From Capsicum annuum (lineage: Eukaryota > Streptophyta > Magnoliopsida > Solanales > Solanaceae), in the NCBI RefSeq assembly GCF_002878395.1, contig NW_025892538.1:1-64000 (forward strand): DNA of 64,000 nucleotides, given 5' to 3'. Shown here in pieces: positions 36,907 to 49,199 of this stretch. A program made the position numbers and the translations under genes. Numbering within the stretch: position 1 is the first letter of the stretch; every line of letters begins with the position of its first letter. The notes beneath the pieces are model-generated. The model was not told the origin of the DNA. It did no database searches and saw only the letters and a list, made by a program, of their open reading frames with translations.

Positions 36907-38167
36907 TGATGGGGTAGGAAGAATAAGATGCGTGCAATGGATCCCATTTTCATGCATGAAAGTTATGTATATTATGGATCAGGCTACCGTGAAGACACAT
37001 AAAGTGCAATGATTTTGTGAATGCAGTTTTTTACCGATGATTAGACACTGATCCTTCAAACAAGATCCTAAATTGTACAGTTTAGTTTGATAGGTGCAAA
37101 CTGATAAGGGCTGAAGGGTTCCAAGACGGTGGTGTCGATACCCCGTTATAATTTAATGACACAATTTATGCACATGTTTTTGTGTCAAGTTTGGGGAAGG
37201 GTTCAAATTTTTGGCGATAGTGTAAATATCCAATAGTGATTGGACTGCTTTTAATGGAACAATGGACTTCTTGAAAGGCCTCCGAAGCCTTGCAATGCAG
37301 CAAACAATTATAGAACCAATAGAAATTCCCCTGGTCCAAATTTATATAGATGGATTGGTGGAGGAGACTATTATACAGCAGAAGGTGTTTTGGAGAAAAC
37401 CTGTGTGGGAAGAGGGAGGTTGAGAAGGCCATATATCATCTTAGTACTTGCTTAAGAGGATACACAGGGTCAATTCCTCTTGACTATTCTTCGTTTTCTT
37501 CAACGACTGATGGATTTTAATTTTTGGATACACTTTCACATTCGTATCTCATCCAGTTTTTTCATTTTTCATGTCAATTTCATAAGCTAATTTTGCTGCA
37601 CTTTCTTTCCGACCCTGTGTATCCTCTTAAACAAGTACTAAGATGATATATGGCCTTCTCAACCTCATTCTTCCCGCACAGGTTTTCTCCCAAACACCTT
37701 CTTCTGTATAATAGTCTCCTCCAATAACCCATCCATATAAATTTAGACCAGGGTAATTTCTATTGGTTCTATCATTGTTTGCTGCATTGCGAGGCTTCGT
37801 AGGCCTTTCAAGAAGTCCATTGTGCCATTAAAACCGGTCCAATCACTATTGGATATTTACACTGCCACCAAAAACTTGAACCCTTCCCCAAACTTGACAT
37901 AAAAACATAAGCATAAACCATCATTACATTGTAACAGGATATCGACACCACCGTCTTGGTACCTCAGTCTTGCCAGTTCGAACGTAACAATCTTAACTGT
38001 AAAATTCCATATCTTGTTTGAAGAATTAATGCCTAATAGGTAAAGAACAAACATTCACAAAATCATTGTACTGAATGTGTGTTTTCATGATAGGTTGATC
38101 AGTAATACATACCTCCCATATATGAAGTGGTTCCATCTGCAAGCAGCTTATTCCTCCGAACCCATCT
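36907..38167. repeat. Long inverted repeat: 565-bp arms, 139-bp spacer (gene-like sequence)
   Basis: The left arm (36907-37471) and right arm (37611-about 38167) are reverse complements with scattered mismatches and small indels. Matching landmarks are GAGGATACACAGGGTC (left) with GACCCTGTGTATCCTC (right), GACGGTGGTGTCGATA with TATCGACACCACCGTC, and GTCAAGTTTGGGGAAGG with CCTTCCCCAAACTTGAC. Both arms read as decayed coding sequence. The left arm on the plus strand gives FNGTMDFLKGLRSLAMQQT. The right arm on the minus strand gives VTFELARLRYQDGGVDILLQ. I do not recognise the protein. The transcript of either strand could fold into a hairpin of more than 500 bp. Confidence 0.85.
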
Positions 38168-39332
38168 TTACTTTAGCCTTTAATGCTGGCCGGGCAAACA
38201 TGGATCCAATTTAACTTCCTTTTGTCTGCAAACAAGAGAAATACATTCGATGTCAAAAAAGAGAAGAACAAAAAGAACATTACAAAAGAGTAGCACAAAA
38301 TTGAGTGAATCAATAGATGACCAATATGATGTAACAGATTACCCATCTGTTCAACCGATGAGGCATCGTTTGCAAATAATGGATGACATGTTGCAACAAA
38401 TGGGCCATCTGTTAGAATAAATCAAACTAGCTTTGCTACTGGTTTGATTTCTTCAAAAAGTTGCTCCGTTTGTTCCAACAGCTGATTCATCAGTTGCAAC
38501 AGTTGAGGAAACTATTGCAACACCACCACCAACAGCATCAACAACAAAGAAACAAACAAAATAACACCATATGTTTCAACACCATCCACAACACAAACAT
38601 CACATATTCCAACACAACCACCACCCCCAACAACAGCACCATCAAAGTACCAAACAAAAGACATAAAAAAACTATACTGATAACAAGGCTTTTTAAGTTC
38701 TCCCAATAGATGACTTTTTGGCATATTTTAATAAAAACAATGGTTCATTCATTCAAGACTTAAAAGTCACCTTTTCTTCAAGTTGCTCAATAAATAGTAA
38801 ACTGATAATGGGTAAATCATTGATAGAAACAGATGTAAATAACTAATTTAAATGACATATAAAGAAAAAGACGAAATGAAAAGAGCAACTTTGAACCATA
38901 CCTACAATGTCAAAAAAGCAAATGGATTAGAACATCCAGTTCAGTCGAGAAAAGATATTGATTGGTTGAGATCCCAAAGGATCCTTATCCGAAAGAAGAG
39001 AGAAAAGAGAGGAAAAAAGGAAACAACAAAGATAATTAAGAATAAATAATAAAAAAGAGTTATGAGTTTAGTCTAATCTAGACTACTTTATGGCTGAAGG
39101 AGACAGAGTTCTAGATATGGGGGGTTTTAAATATTCATTAATAACTTTTGAGGGGCACGAGGAGACGGTGACATTGAAAAGACCAGATAAGACTACTTAC
39201 TCAGGAGATTTTTGATTTATCAAAGTTGTAACGAGTAATATTTTTAACCACCTTAGTATTTTAACTATTTTATCTCGGACAGGAAATACCTAAATTTTTT
39301 TATAAAAAAAAGGATCAAAAAATATTTAAGTA
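38168..39332. other. Low-complexity and AT-rich stretch
   Basis: Word-family sequence (about 38310-38520) leads into a CAA/CAC-rich tract (38500-38660). That tract gives a Gln/Asn/Thr-rich open frame (plus, 38461-38709) with no domain; I regard it as low complexity. The segment at 38745-38790 (CATTCAAGACTTAAAAGTCACC) recurs at about 50835-50870, so both are probably upstream regions of related elements. The rest holds nothing I can name. Confidence 0.5.
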
Positions 39333-41875
39333 CAATAGATAACTTAATCTATTTGATAGTTTATGACAGATTAGTGATCTGTGACAACAAATGACGTAAT
39401 CTGTTAGATAGTTTACAACAGATGCATAATATATTGCAACATATTACCTAATTTGTTTGATTTGACCCAACAAAAAAGATATATGCTGCAACATGTTGAA
39501 CATTTGTTTATATATAATTTCAATTGAGTTTATATGTTATACTAAAACCTTAATTGAGTGTGAGTTCTCATAGGGTCAAATACAACTTTAATTGAGTCTT
39601 TTGATAATTTCATGATGAGATGATACTGTGTTTCTCTGACCAGAGTCGTCGATCGATCACTCTAAGCCAAGCCAATTTTTACTACATCATATGTTAGACT
39701 AATACCTTAATTGATTATTCTAGGACTAGGGTACTAATACCTTGATTGAATAATCTAGGACTAGGGGTGAGTTCTCATAAGGTCAACTACAATTTTAATT
39801 AAGTCTTTTGGCAATTACATGATGAGACGGTACTGCGTTCCTCCCGACTAGAGTCGTCGATCGATAATTCTGAGTTGAACCAATTCTTACTACCTCATAT
39901 GTTAAACTAATACCTTAATTGATTAATCTAGGAATAGGGTACTAATACCCTAATTGAATATAGGGTCAACTACAACTTTAATTGAGTCTTTTGTCAATTG
40001 CATGATGAGACGGTACTAGGTTCCTCCCGGCCATATTCGGCAATCGATCACTCTGAGCCAAACCGATTCTTACTACCTCATTTGTTAGACTAATACCTTA
40101 ATTGATTAATCTAGGACTAGGGGTGAGTTCTCATAATGTCAACTACGATAGATGACAACGCCTATTTGATAATTTACAATAGACAGGTAATCTATTGCAA
40201 CATATGACTCAATCCATTTGATAATTTACAATAGATGGGTAATCTATTGCAATAGATGACTTAATATGTTTGATAGTTTACAACAGATTCGTGATCTATT
40301 ACAACAAATGGCTTAATCTGTATGATAGTTTACAATAGACATCTATTACAACAGGTTGAACATTTGTTTATATATAATTCAATTGAGTTCATATGTTAGA
40401 CTAATACCTTAATTAAATGTGAGTACTCATAGGGTCAACTACAACTTCAATTGAGTCTTTTGTCAATTACATGATGAAATGGTACTGCATTCCTCTCGAC
40501 TAGAGTTGCCGATCGATCACTCTGAGCGGAACCGATTCTTACTACCTCATATGTTAGACTAATACCTTAATTGATTAATTTAGGACTAGGGTACTAATAC
40601 CTTGATTGAATAATCTGGGACTAGGGGTGAGTTCTCAAAAGGTCAACTACAAATTCAATTAAGTCTTTTGTCAATTGCATGATGAGACGATACTGCATTT
40701 CTCCCGACTAGAGTTGACTAGAGTCGTTAATCGATAACTCTGAGTCGAACCAATTCTTACTACCTCATATGTTAGACTAATACTTTAATTGATTAATCTA
40801 GGACTAGGTTACTAATGCCCTAATTGAATATAGGGTCAACTACAACTTCAATTAAGTCTTTTGTCAATTGCATGATGAGACGGTACTGGGTTCCTCTAGA
40901 CCAGAGTCAGCGATCGATCACTCTGAGCCGAACCAATTCTTACTACCTCATTTGTTAGACTAATACCTTAATTGATTAATCTAGGACTAGGGGTGAGTTC
41001 TCATAATGTCAACTACGATAGATGACAGCGCCTGTTTGATAATTTACAATAGACATGCAATCTATTACAACATATGACTCAATCTATTTGATAATTTACA
41101 ACAGATGGGTAATCTATTGCAATAGATGACTTAATCTATTTGATAGTTTACAACAGATTCATGATCTATCGCAATAAATGGCTTAATCTGTATGATAGTT
41201 TACAATAGACATCTATTGCAACAGGTTGAACATTTGTTTATATATAATTTAATTGAGTTCATATGTTAGAATAATACCTTAATTAAATGTAAGTACTCAT
41301 AGGGTCAACTACAACTTCAATTAAGTCTTTTGTCAATTGCATGATGAAACAGTACTGGGTTTCTCATGACTAGAGTCGGCGATCGATCACTCTGAGCCGA
41401 ATCGATTCTAACTACCTTATATGTTAGACTAATACCTTAATTGATTAATCTAGGACTAGGGTACTAATACCTTGATTGAATAATCTAGGAATAGAGGTGA
41501 GTTCTTATAAGGTCAACTACAACTTCAATTTAGTCTTTTGGCAATTGCATGATAAGACGGTACTGTGTTCCTCCCAACTAGAGTTGACTAGAGTCGTCGA
41601 TTGATAACTCTGAGTCGAACCAATTCTTACTACCTCATATGTTAGACTAATACCTTAATTGATTAATCTAGGAGTAGGGTACTAATGCCCTAATTGAATA
41701 TGGGTTCAACTACAACTTTAATTAAGTCTTTTATCAATTGCATGATGAGATGGTACTGCATTCCCCCCGACCAGAGTCGGCGATCGATCACTCTGAGCCG
41801 AACCGATTCTTACTACCTCATATATTAGACTAATACCTTAATTGATTAATCTAAGACTAGGGGTGAGTAGATGGT
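39333..41875. repeat. Higher-order tandem repeat, about 870-bp unit, nearly three copies
   Basis: The phrase ending in TGTTAGACTAATACCTTAATT recurs near 39693, 39903, 40086, 40552, 40763, 40946, 41425, 41643 and 41826. The spacing is about 210, 183, then about 470, and repeats. Each large unit therefore holds three 183-218-bp subunits plus a segment of about 230-280 bp made of the CTGTTGCAACAG-family words. Clear unit edges are at 40147 and 41017 (GATAGATGACA...). Subunits share GTCAACTACAACTTCAATT, ATGATGAGACGGTACTG and CGATCGATCACTCTGAGCC. The array stops where the DUF1985-like gene begins. Confidence 0.9.
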
Positions 41876-44831
41876 GATGAAGAAAATGAAAGTGAGAAAG
41901 AAGAGGAATTTGAGAGTCAGAAAGAGAAAGAGGATGATCATCAATATGATGATAATGGATCACCGACGGGGCGTGAGTTAATATCAAAATCCTAGCATAA
42001 TCCAAGGACCACCACCCCATAAAAGATCCAAGGCAAGAAAATGCAAGGGAAAAATAGATAGATTGTTTGACATTGCTCGATGTGGCTACAAAGCATCGGA
42101 TTTATTGACAGATCTCGAGGATAAAACCATACCAGAGCAGTATAGGGAGCAATTGTGCTTAGTTTGGTTTGCCTATTCGGTTATATTGGCAAGAGACGTC
42201 AACAAGGTCATAGAAGATGATTTGTTGGTGCGTGCTGAGGATTTTAATAATCCAACAATTATCCTTGGGGATATGATAGCTTCTACTTGACTGTCCAATA
42301 TTTACTGACAAAGCTATACTTAGGGACGACCACATTATACGGCTTTCCTTGGGCTTTCATGGTAAAATTAATCACTAATTTTACTCATCCATTTATTTAT
42401 ATTGAATATAGTTATTATAATTTTTTTTGCTTGCTTCCTATTTACACTTTTTAGGCATGGGCATTTAAAGCCATTCCTCCCCCCTAAAGCAGTTAACGGA
42501 CTACCTGGATGAGGTTTCTCATCCAAGGATGTTTAGGTGGTTGGCTGCAAAGAGCAACACCAATATTAAGGAGGCTGATCTCTTTAACCCTCTGGATGAT
42601 GCAGTACGTCTTCTTCAAGTAAAATAATTCTACTCAAAGATAAGAAAGATATTGAACAGATATTATATCTGTTGCATGAGATGTTATATCTGATGCACTA
42701 GATGGGACATCTATTGCGATGAGGTATATCTCATATCAGATTACCCATCTGTGGCTTTGGTTCTCTGAACCCGACTCCTAAAAGATTAACCATTTACTGT
42801 AAATTATGCAACAGATGTTTAATCTGATAACATATCATTAATTGTTGTGACGTACAGATCATCTGTTGTATAACAGATTACCCATCTTGTACAGCTATTG
42901 TAGCAGATGATTGATATTTTGCATCAGATTATCTATGTATTGCTCTATTTCTCTAAACTAGACTCAAATAGATTTTAACCATATAATGCAAAGTATGCAA
43001 CAACTGGGTCTTTTTTTTTAAAATGTAGCCCAATTGTGAAAATTATTATAGTATATGATTTAAATACATTTGTCTTTTTTTTCTTTTTTATAGGTTCTGC
43101 ATCCATGGATCGTGCCTACTGAGGAGAAGTCAGTGATGAGTTCTTATATTACTCTAGGTCATATTGATACTATTACAGACCCAACGGTAAAGTTAATAAA
43201 GAAGGAATTGGCTGGAGCAACGACCATAAAAAGAGCAGTTAGGCAAGATCAGCCTAATGTTGAGGCTCTTCCTGACCAACCTTTTACTAAGGCAGATCCT
43301 TTTTTCTGGTGGAGCTGTTGGTGTTGGTGGCAGGCATGCTGATGCTGCTACCACTCATGATGATGAGCATGTTGATGCTCAAGAAAGAATAAATATGTTT
43401 GAAAATACCCTTTTTTCGCTCTTACACAGGTCCCTCTCACCCTTCTTCACCCTCGTGTTCTCGTTGCAAATGCGATGAGTACAAGGAAAGATAGGATAAA
43501 CTCTTTGAAAAAGTAGAGAATATCTCTAAAGCTATCGAGGAATTCATATCCAAGAGATGTGTCATACCATCCAAGAAGGTGAGGGAGCCACACACTCCTA
43601 CAGTGTTGGTTAGGAGAAAGAAACGAGCAATTAGAGATGTACTCTTCGCTTGGAAATCAAAATAAATTGTAATTCCTCCCTCTCTAAAAGCTGTTGAAGT
43701 TCCGGGGCCAGTCAAGAAGGTGGACATATATGTGAAACTTTGCACCGAAGAGAAGAGGGATCTACGACAGGCCAAGAATTCCAAGCCAGGTGCACCAGAT
43801 TACCCCAGGCCTCCCTTCCCCCCCAAGACTTCCAAACTATGACTGATATGCGTATGTCATAGAGGACAAGGAAAGTTTACTTTTCCTAACCTAGCCCTTC
43901 CAATCTACCCCATGAAGAAGAAGCTACATAACAGATTTCACATCTGTTGCAACAGCTGGGTATACTGGTGCAACTGGTTGTGGTTCTGTTACAACTTATT
44001 ATCCATCTATTACATAAGTTGTGTTAGATTATTAATTCAGAGAACCCTATGCAACAGATGTAAAATTCGTTGCATCTTTACAATTATTAACCTATTTAAA
44101 AATTGACTTCTTAGCTCACAGCATGTTGACATAATTCTCTGCCTCATGAGGAAAAGGTAATTAACGTACCGAGAAGCTTATGATGCTGTCGATAGGATAA
44201 TGGACCTCCAATTCTTTAAGAAGCTCAAGGATAGGTACGATCAACTCAATGGAGAGGCGTCATCCCTTGGCATGGGACTTGATTCCCTGGTTCCTACGTT
44301 GGTCTTGGATGAAGAAGAAACGTTAAGATATGTTAGAGGGGACAGGCCAAATCCACATGGCAAGAGTTGGACCTAGGGAAAAAAGATTCTTGCAGTCATT
44401 AGCGTGAATGACATGTATTATCGGGCTGTTGAGATACTATCGAGGAGGGAAAGATTAATGTTTATGACTCCAATGTACCTCTCATCGATAATTTCGATCT
44501 TTTTCTCCTTGTGGAGCCACTGATGGTGCTATTGCCCATCTTGTTGAGGGAGAGTAAACTAATGAATCATTTGCCAAAGAAAGTGTTGATGAAGAAATCA
44601 TGAGATTTTGAAGGTCAAAATAGGGGAATGATCCTTCCAAAAGATGATTCCGCTAAAGCAAGTGGCTCACACGCTCTTGCACATATCAAATATTTGCTGA
44701 CCGATACATAAATGGCTGAGCCAATGACTTTTATATATGACAATGTTGCGGCAAACCTGTAAGAGGTCTGGGATTACGGGGTACTAACTGGATGCTTGAA
44801 GCCTGTGTATATAGAAGAGACTATGAAATAG
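41876..44831 (+). pseudogene. DUF1985/Ulp1-like (C48 family) transposon-carried gene, plus copy
   Basis: A multi-exon gene of the type carried by plant MULEs. An acidic start (about 41868-41950) leads to the DUF1985-like region: FDIARCGYKASDLL, QLCLVWFAYSVILARDVNK, an indel, then LTVQYLLTKLYLGTTTLYGF, PWAFM. Introns are 42362-42454 and 42604-43093, with GT-AG ends; the exon between reads AWAFKAIPP...RMFRWLAAKS. Exon 3 gives VLHPWIVPTEEKSV, then a hydrophilic linker (VKLIKKELAGATTIKRAVRQ). The C-terminal peptidase-like part (about 44110-44831) has REAYDAVDRIMDLQFFKKLK, INVYDSNVPLIDN and FIYDNVAANL. The catalytic His is apparently Tyr (NDMYYRAVEI), and Ser stands where the catalytic Cys is expected (AKASGSHALAH). 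It looks like a dead SUMO-type protease. The family call is from recall. Confidence 0.65.
42640..43010. repeat. Palindromic-word cluster inside an intron
   Basis: ATCTGTTGCA, GCAACAGATG-like and CATCAGATTACCCATCTG words fill intron 42604-43093 of the plus DUF1985-like gene. Coding exons on both sides lack them. Another cluster (43920-44060, exact palindrome at 43944-43955) fills what looks like a later intron. Confidence 0.75.
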
Positions 44832-45252
44832 AAATTTTTAATTTCAAGTCACCCTTCACTTTATTACATGTACATGTAGTGGCAATAACTTTTTTTCTGA
44901 TGAAAGTTGAGTTTTTTATAATGCAATAGATTAGATTGTCAATCTGTTGCAGCAGTGGAAAGACCTGTTTGAATAATCTAATAATCTAATAATCTAAGTC
45001 TAATCTGTTGCAATAGTGGGAAGACCTGTTTGATAATTTTTATGAATAATCTAATAATCTAAGTCTAATCTATTATAATAGTGCGAAGACCTGTTTGATA
45101 ATTTCCACAGATGACCTAAATTTTACAACATATGCCTAAATCTTTTTGATATTTTCCAACAGTTACACTTGAGTATCCATGTGCTAGTCGACAACAAACT
45201 AGTAGCAAATACATACACCACCATGAAAATTTCAGCAATTAGGCTTCAATAT

Positions 45253-45639
45253 TCATGTGCCCAACAACACCAAACCAGTAGCAATAACAACAATAATGTA
45301 GTATCTTCTTGCTCGATTTTGTTTCTCTTCATAAGCCTTGACTTTGTTCAACAAATCCCAGATTACACGATTTGCTTGTGAAGGGTGTCGTTCTTCATAC
45401 CAATCAAAGTAATCGCATCCACCCAATTTCTATAAAAAGAGAACACAATTACAATATAATTTCAAGTCAATAATTAATCAATTAATTAAACAAAAAAATA
45501 TTACCTTTGAAATCTTACAAGTAAAAAACCTACGATCCGGATTTTGTTGAGTCCAAGAAGCCTTTAACAGAGCTTCATGACCGCACTTACAATATCAAAA
45601 ATCTTTATCACAAAAAATAGTAGAAGATGCGCTCGACAT
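45253..45639 (-). pseudogene. GRF-type zinc-finger mini-gene with C-terminal hydrophobic helix
   Basis: Two minus-strand exons: 45639-45505 and 45429-45253, joined by a GT-AG intron. Exon 1 starts MSSASSTIFCDKDF and carries YCKCGHEALLKASWTQQNPD and FFTCKISK. Exon 2 continues LGGCDYFDWYEERHPSQANR and ends in a hydrophobic run YYIIVVIATGLVLLGT. This is the GRF zinc finger layout (CxCG, NPGR-like, FxxC, GCxYFxWxDE-like), with Asp in place of Gly in NPDR. The product would be about 103 residues, with a possible membrane anchor. One stop (TGA, codon 15) interrupts exon 1, where Cys is common. GRF mini-genes are often carried by plant transposons; the role is unknown. It lies between the two DUF1985-like genes. 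Confidence 0.65.
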
Positions 45640-45846
45640 TGTCAAGGTCAGTTGGAAAAAATGAAAGTAATAATTTGAAGAATTTGGATAGATAAAAGAA
45701 GATGACGATGAAGACGAAGATTTGGGAATTTAGGGTTAAATTTTAGGACGAAGATGAATATATAAGACAATAGGGGAAAAAAATGACCATTGGGTGCCAT
45801 GTGATGGGAAGTCAGCGAAATATGCCAGGACTGACACTAACACATT

Positions 45847-45930
45847 TGATGCCTATTTTATTTTACGTGTTTAAAATGAACATGTCTACTTGATGCCTAT
45901 TTTATTTTAGGTGTTTGAAATGAAAATCGT
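45847..45930. repeat. 42-bp tandem duplication
   Basis: TTGATGCCTATTTTATTTTA with a following GTGTTT occurs twice in a row (starts near 45848 and 45890), differing at a few bases. Confidence 0.75.
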
Positions 45931-46024
45931 CGATGGGTTGTGCCTTTTTTAATTCAATTCACTTTAACCTTTTTACACGTAGTGGAAATTTTTTAAGTCC
46001 AACGAAAGTTAAATTTTTACAATG

Positions 46025-46495
46025 CAACAGATTCTCCACCCGTTGTAATAGTTATCCTACGTGTTCTGACATATAGTTTATCTGTTGCAATAGGTTGGTT
46101 ATCTGTCGCATTATCTTGATGTTTTTATCTAAAGTCCATCTGTTGCAATAGTGGAAAGACCTGTTTGATAAATTCCAACAGATAACCTACCGGTTGCAAT
46201 ATATGTATAAATTTGTTTGATTATTCCAATAGATGTGTCGTCTGTTGCAACAGATAAAGTCCATCTGTTGCAACATATGTCTAAATTTGTTCTTTTTTTC
46301 CCAATAGATGTGTCATCTATTGTATTATCTTGATATTTTTATCTAAAGTTCATCTGTTGCAACAGCGGGAAGACCTGTATGATAAATTCCAACAGATCAC
46401 CTACCTGTTGTAATATATGTCTAAATCTATTTAGATTTTCCAATAGATGTGTCGTCATTGCAACAGATACATTATCTGTTGCAATATTTGAATCT
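46025..46495. repeat. Palindromic-word cluster, densest copy
   Basis: Exact CTGTTGCAACAG palindromes occur at 46242-46253 and 46354-46365, with many one-mismatch copies. Larger blocks also repeat: GGAAGACCTGTTTGATAAATTCCAACAGAT appears about three times between 44930 and 46400 in variant form. Confidence 0.8.
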
Positions 46496-46708
46496 AGTAT
46501 TCCATTTCAATTAATAGTTCAAATCTAAGGAATAAATAAAATTCATAGACAAAATAAAATAAATCGAAGCCTTCATAAATTAACTGAAATAAGTCAATGA
46601 ATAAATGAAATATAAAAACTTGTTATGGGTACAAACCTCAACAAATACATCAACACCAATTTAAGTATACTACCAACGATTGCTTTGACAGGCTCAAGTT
46701 ATAAAGGT

Positions 46709-49186
46709 CTACTCAGTATGGACAGGTTGTTCTTCATCCGGTGCTATTAAGTATACTACCAAGGATTGCTTTGTCTCTTGCGTACGATTTCTGCACTTTC
46801 TGTTCTCTGTATTTACATAAAAAGAGTAGCATATTTTCAATGTTGTTCAGCAGTAGCTTCTTCTACATCCACCTGAAAAGCTAGAATTGGTCAATGCTAA
46901 TCACGGAGATACAACAAAACGAAAAAGGATAACTCATCTCTTCTAACAAATCAAACAAGTCTTCCTCCCATTTTAAATTGTACCAAACATATTATATTTA
47001 TGTTGTAATAATGAATCAACTATTGGGATAAATTTCTACATGAGGAAGACCCTGTGTGATAATTTCCAATGGATGAACTATCCGTTGCAACATATGAATC
47101 ATCTATTGCAGTAGATAGGTCGTCTGTTAGTACAAATAAAAGCTGTACGAAGAGCTATTTGATTTACTAAAATAGATGAGACATATGTTGCACCAGATAA
47201 AGTATCTGGTGCAACAGGTTAGTCAACTATTGCAACAGATGTATATATCTGTTTGATAATTTTCAGCAGATGTGTCATCTGTTGAAATAGATATGTGTTT
47301 GTTTGTTTTGTCTGTTGGAATACATATAATATATTCACCTTCTTGAACTCGTGCTGGTCTCCTTGGAGCATTGTACGTTGCTCAGTGCAACACGCAGAAA
47401 GAGGAGTTGCAATTTCTCTTTTTTGGTGCCTGATAATGCCCTGGAAATCACTCTCCTTCTCCTCTTAGTCCTAATCTCTAATGGAGCGGATGAAAATAAA
47501 ATCCTCTTTGATGGAATAAGACCCTTCTTAGATGTTAATTCCTTTACAGAAGCAGTTAATGCATTAATAACATTAATCACTACATTATGTTTCACCCTGC
47601 AGTCTTGACATTTACATGCAGAACATTCACTGGGAGAGGCAAAATCTGTATAACTAGTATGATCATACTCATAATGGTTTGCTTTAAATACTATAAGAGG
47701 AGCATCATTAGCACCAACAGCAGCACCACTACTACCACCAACAGCTCCATCAACAACAATAAGCCCACCCTCCAAAATTATTTTTCTTGTAATGGCTATT
47801 GCTCCAAACAATTCCATTTTTATTTTGTCGATGACCTTAGGGTTCGATAAAGTTTACACAGACCATAAAGTAATAAAAAATGGCATCTTCAACTCTCGAT
47901 TGGTCGGAACTAGCGACGGATGTACATTCTAACATAAACCATTACATATATTAGAGTGATGATTAGATCATTCAAAAAAAACATTAATTAAGAAAAAAAA
48001 ATTAATTATAATTATACTTACTGCATCCTTCGGGGGGTTGAAGAGATAAAAATTTTTTGTATTTTTATGAGTTTTGGCCGATAACCATCCCAAGATTCTT
48101 GGACAGGAAACTCCTTCCTAGTAGTTCACTTGTTTTCTCAAATAAGGAATGGCTTCAAATGCTCAAGCCTATAAAATAACGCTAATAAATCAAAACCATT
48201 ATTGAGAGAAAAAGTGAATGATATAATAATAGAAGAAAGAAACATTTACCATGAAAGCCCATGGGAAATCATATAAGTTGACTGTCTTTGGTGTTATCCG
48301 AGTCAACAAATATTTGACAGTCATTTTGAAGCTTTCATACTCCCATGGATAGCTGTTAAATGCCTCAAGATCGTCAGAGAGCTTCATTAAACTGAGGCTT
48401 ATGTTGTTAACGTCTCTCGCCTAAAGAATATTATGTACAAACCAAACCAAGCACAATGACTGCTTGTGCTTCTTTGAAAGTCCTTTACCTTTCAACGCTT
48501 CTATCAAATTCTTATTTTTGAAGCTTGGACCAACAATGGATACCAAGTCATCATGATCACACGACTTGTCTTTGCCTTTTTTGTGTGTACGGGGTGCTTT
48601 TTTGGGTTAGAATAGGTATAACTTGAGAAGAAGGATAATATTTTATTCCAGTAACTATGGCACACTCCTTCCAACCAAAAAAAACAGGCATACCACAGTA
48701 ATTTATCCATACCTCATCCATCTTATCTTTGTTTTCATACATAAACCTACGCTTGAGAAGTTCATATACCATTTTAATTTGGAAACAAGCATTGTTGTCC
48801 TTCGACAAATCAAGATATTTCCTAAAGCAGTTGTCCTTGAAATAAGCATTCAATTTTTGTTCTCGAAGTATTTTTATGAAGGTGTCAAAAGATTTTCCCA
48901 TGGCTGACTTAACCACGAAATCACCTGTTAAATCTGCGACACCATCACACTGCATTCTCACAGGATAACGATCAATGTTGAAGGCTTTCACTAGCTCTTC
49001 GGTGGAAGGTCTATTAGCATCTACATCATCTCTTTTAATAGATTCCTCCTCCTCGTGTTCATCATATTCTACCCCCGATTGAGATAACGCTTGTAAAACA
49101 AGCTCATAGAGTGGTGGATGTAGCCTAGCTGCTTCACTTGTTCCTTTACTTGGACTTGATTCTGTTTCTGTTCTTTTGGGAACCAT
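46709..49186 (-). pseudogene. DUF1985/Ulp1-like gene, minus copy; catalytic domain deleted
   Basis: Exon 1 (49186-48250) starts [20 protein letters not shown] and holds the DUF1985 region: [79 protein letters not shown]. An indel near 48550 is followed by LSKKHKQSLCLVWFVHN and FPWAFM at the donor. Exon 2 (48168-48022) reads AIPYLRKQVNY...RILGWLSAKTH. Exon 3 (about 47817-47340) includes a Gly-rich run, HYEYDHTSYTDFASPSECSA with CKCQDC, and KRRRRVISRALSG. After an intron-like gap filled with words (47330-47040), VDVEEATAEQH (about 46870) is followed almost at once by the protein's last residues, APDEEQPVHTE and a stop at 46709. The Ulp1 peptidase domain normally between them is absent. Introns match the plus copy. 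Confidence 0.7.
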
Positions 49187-49199
49187 ATTATCTAAAATT

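Noticed and set aside
38461..38709. Gln/Asn-rich 82-codon frame as a possible prion-like protein
   Set aside because: It is CAA/CAC low-complexity sequence growing out of the neighbouring word cluster; no start context or domain.
47351..47850. Two plus-strand frames of about 85 codons
   Set aside because: Antisense of exon 3 of the minus DUF1985-like gene.
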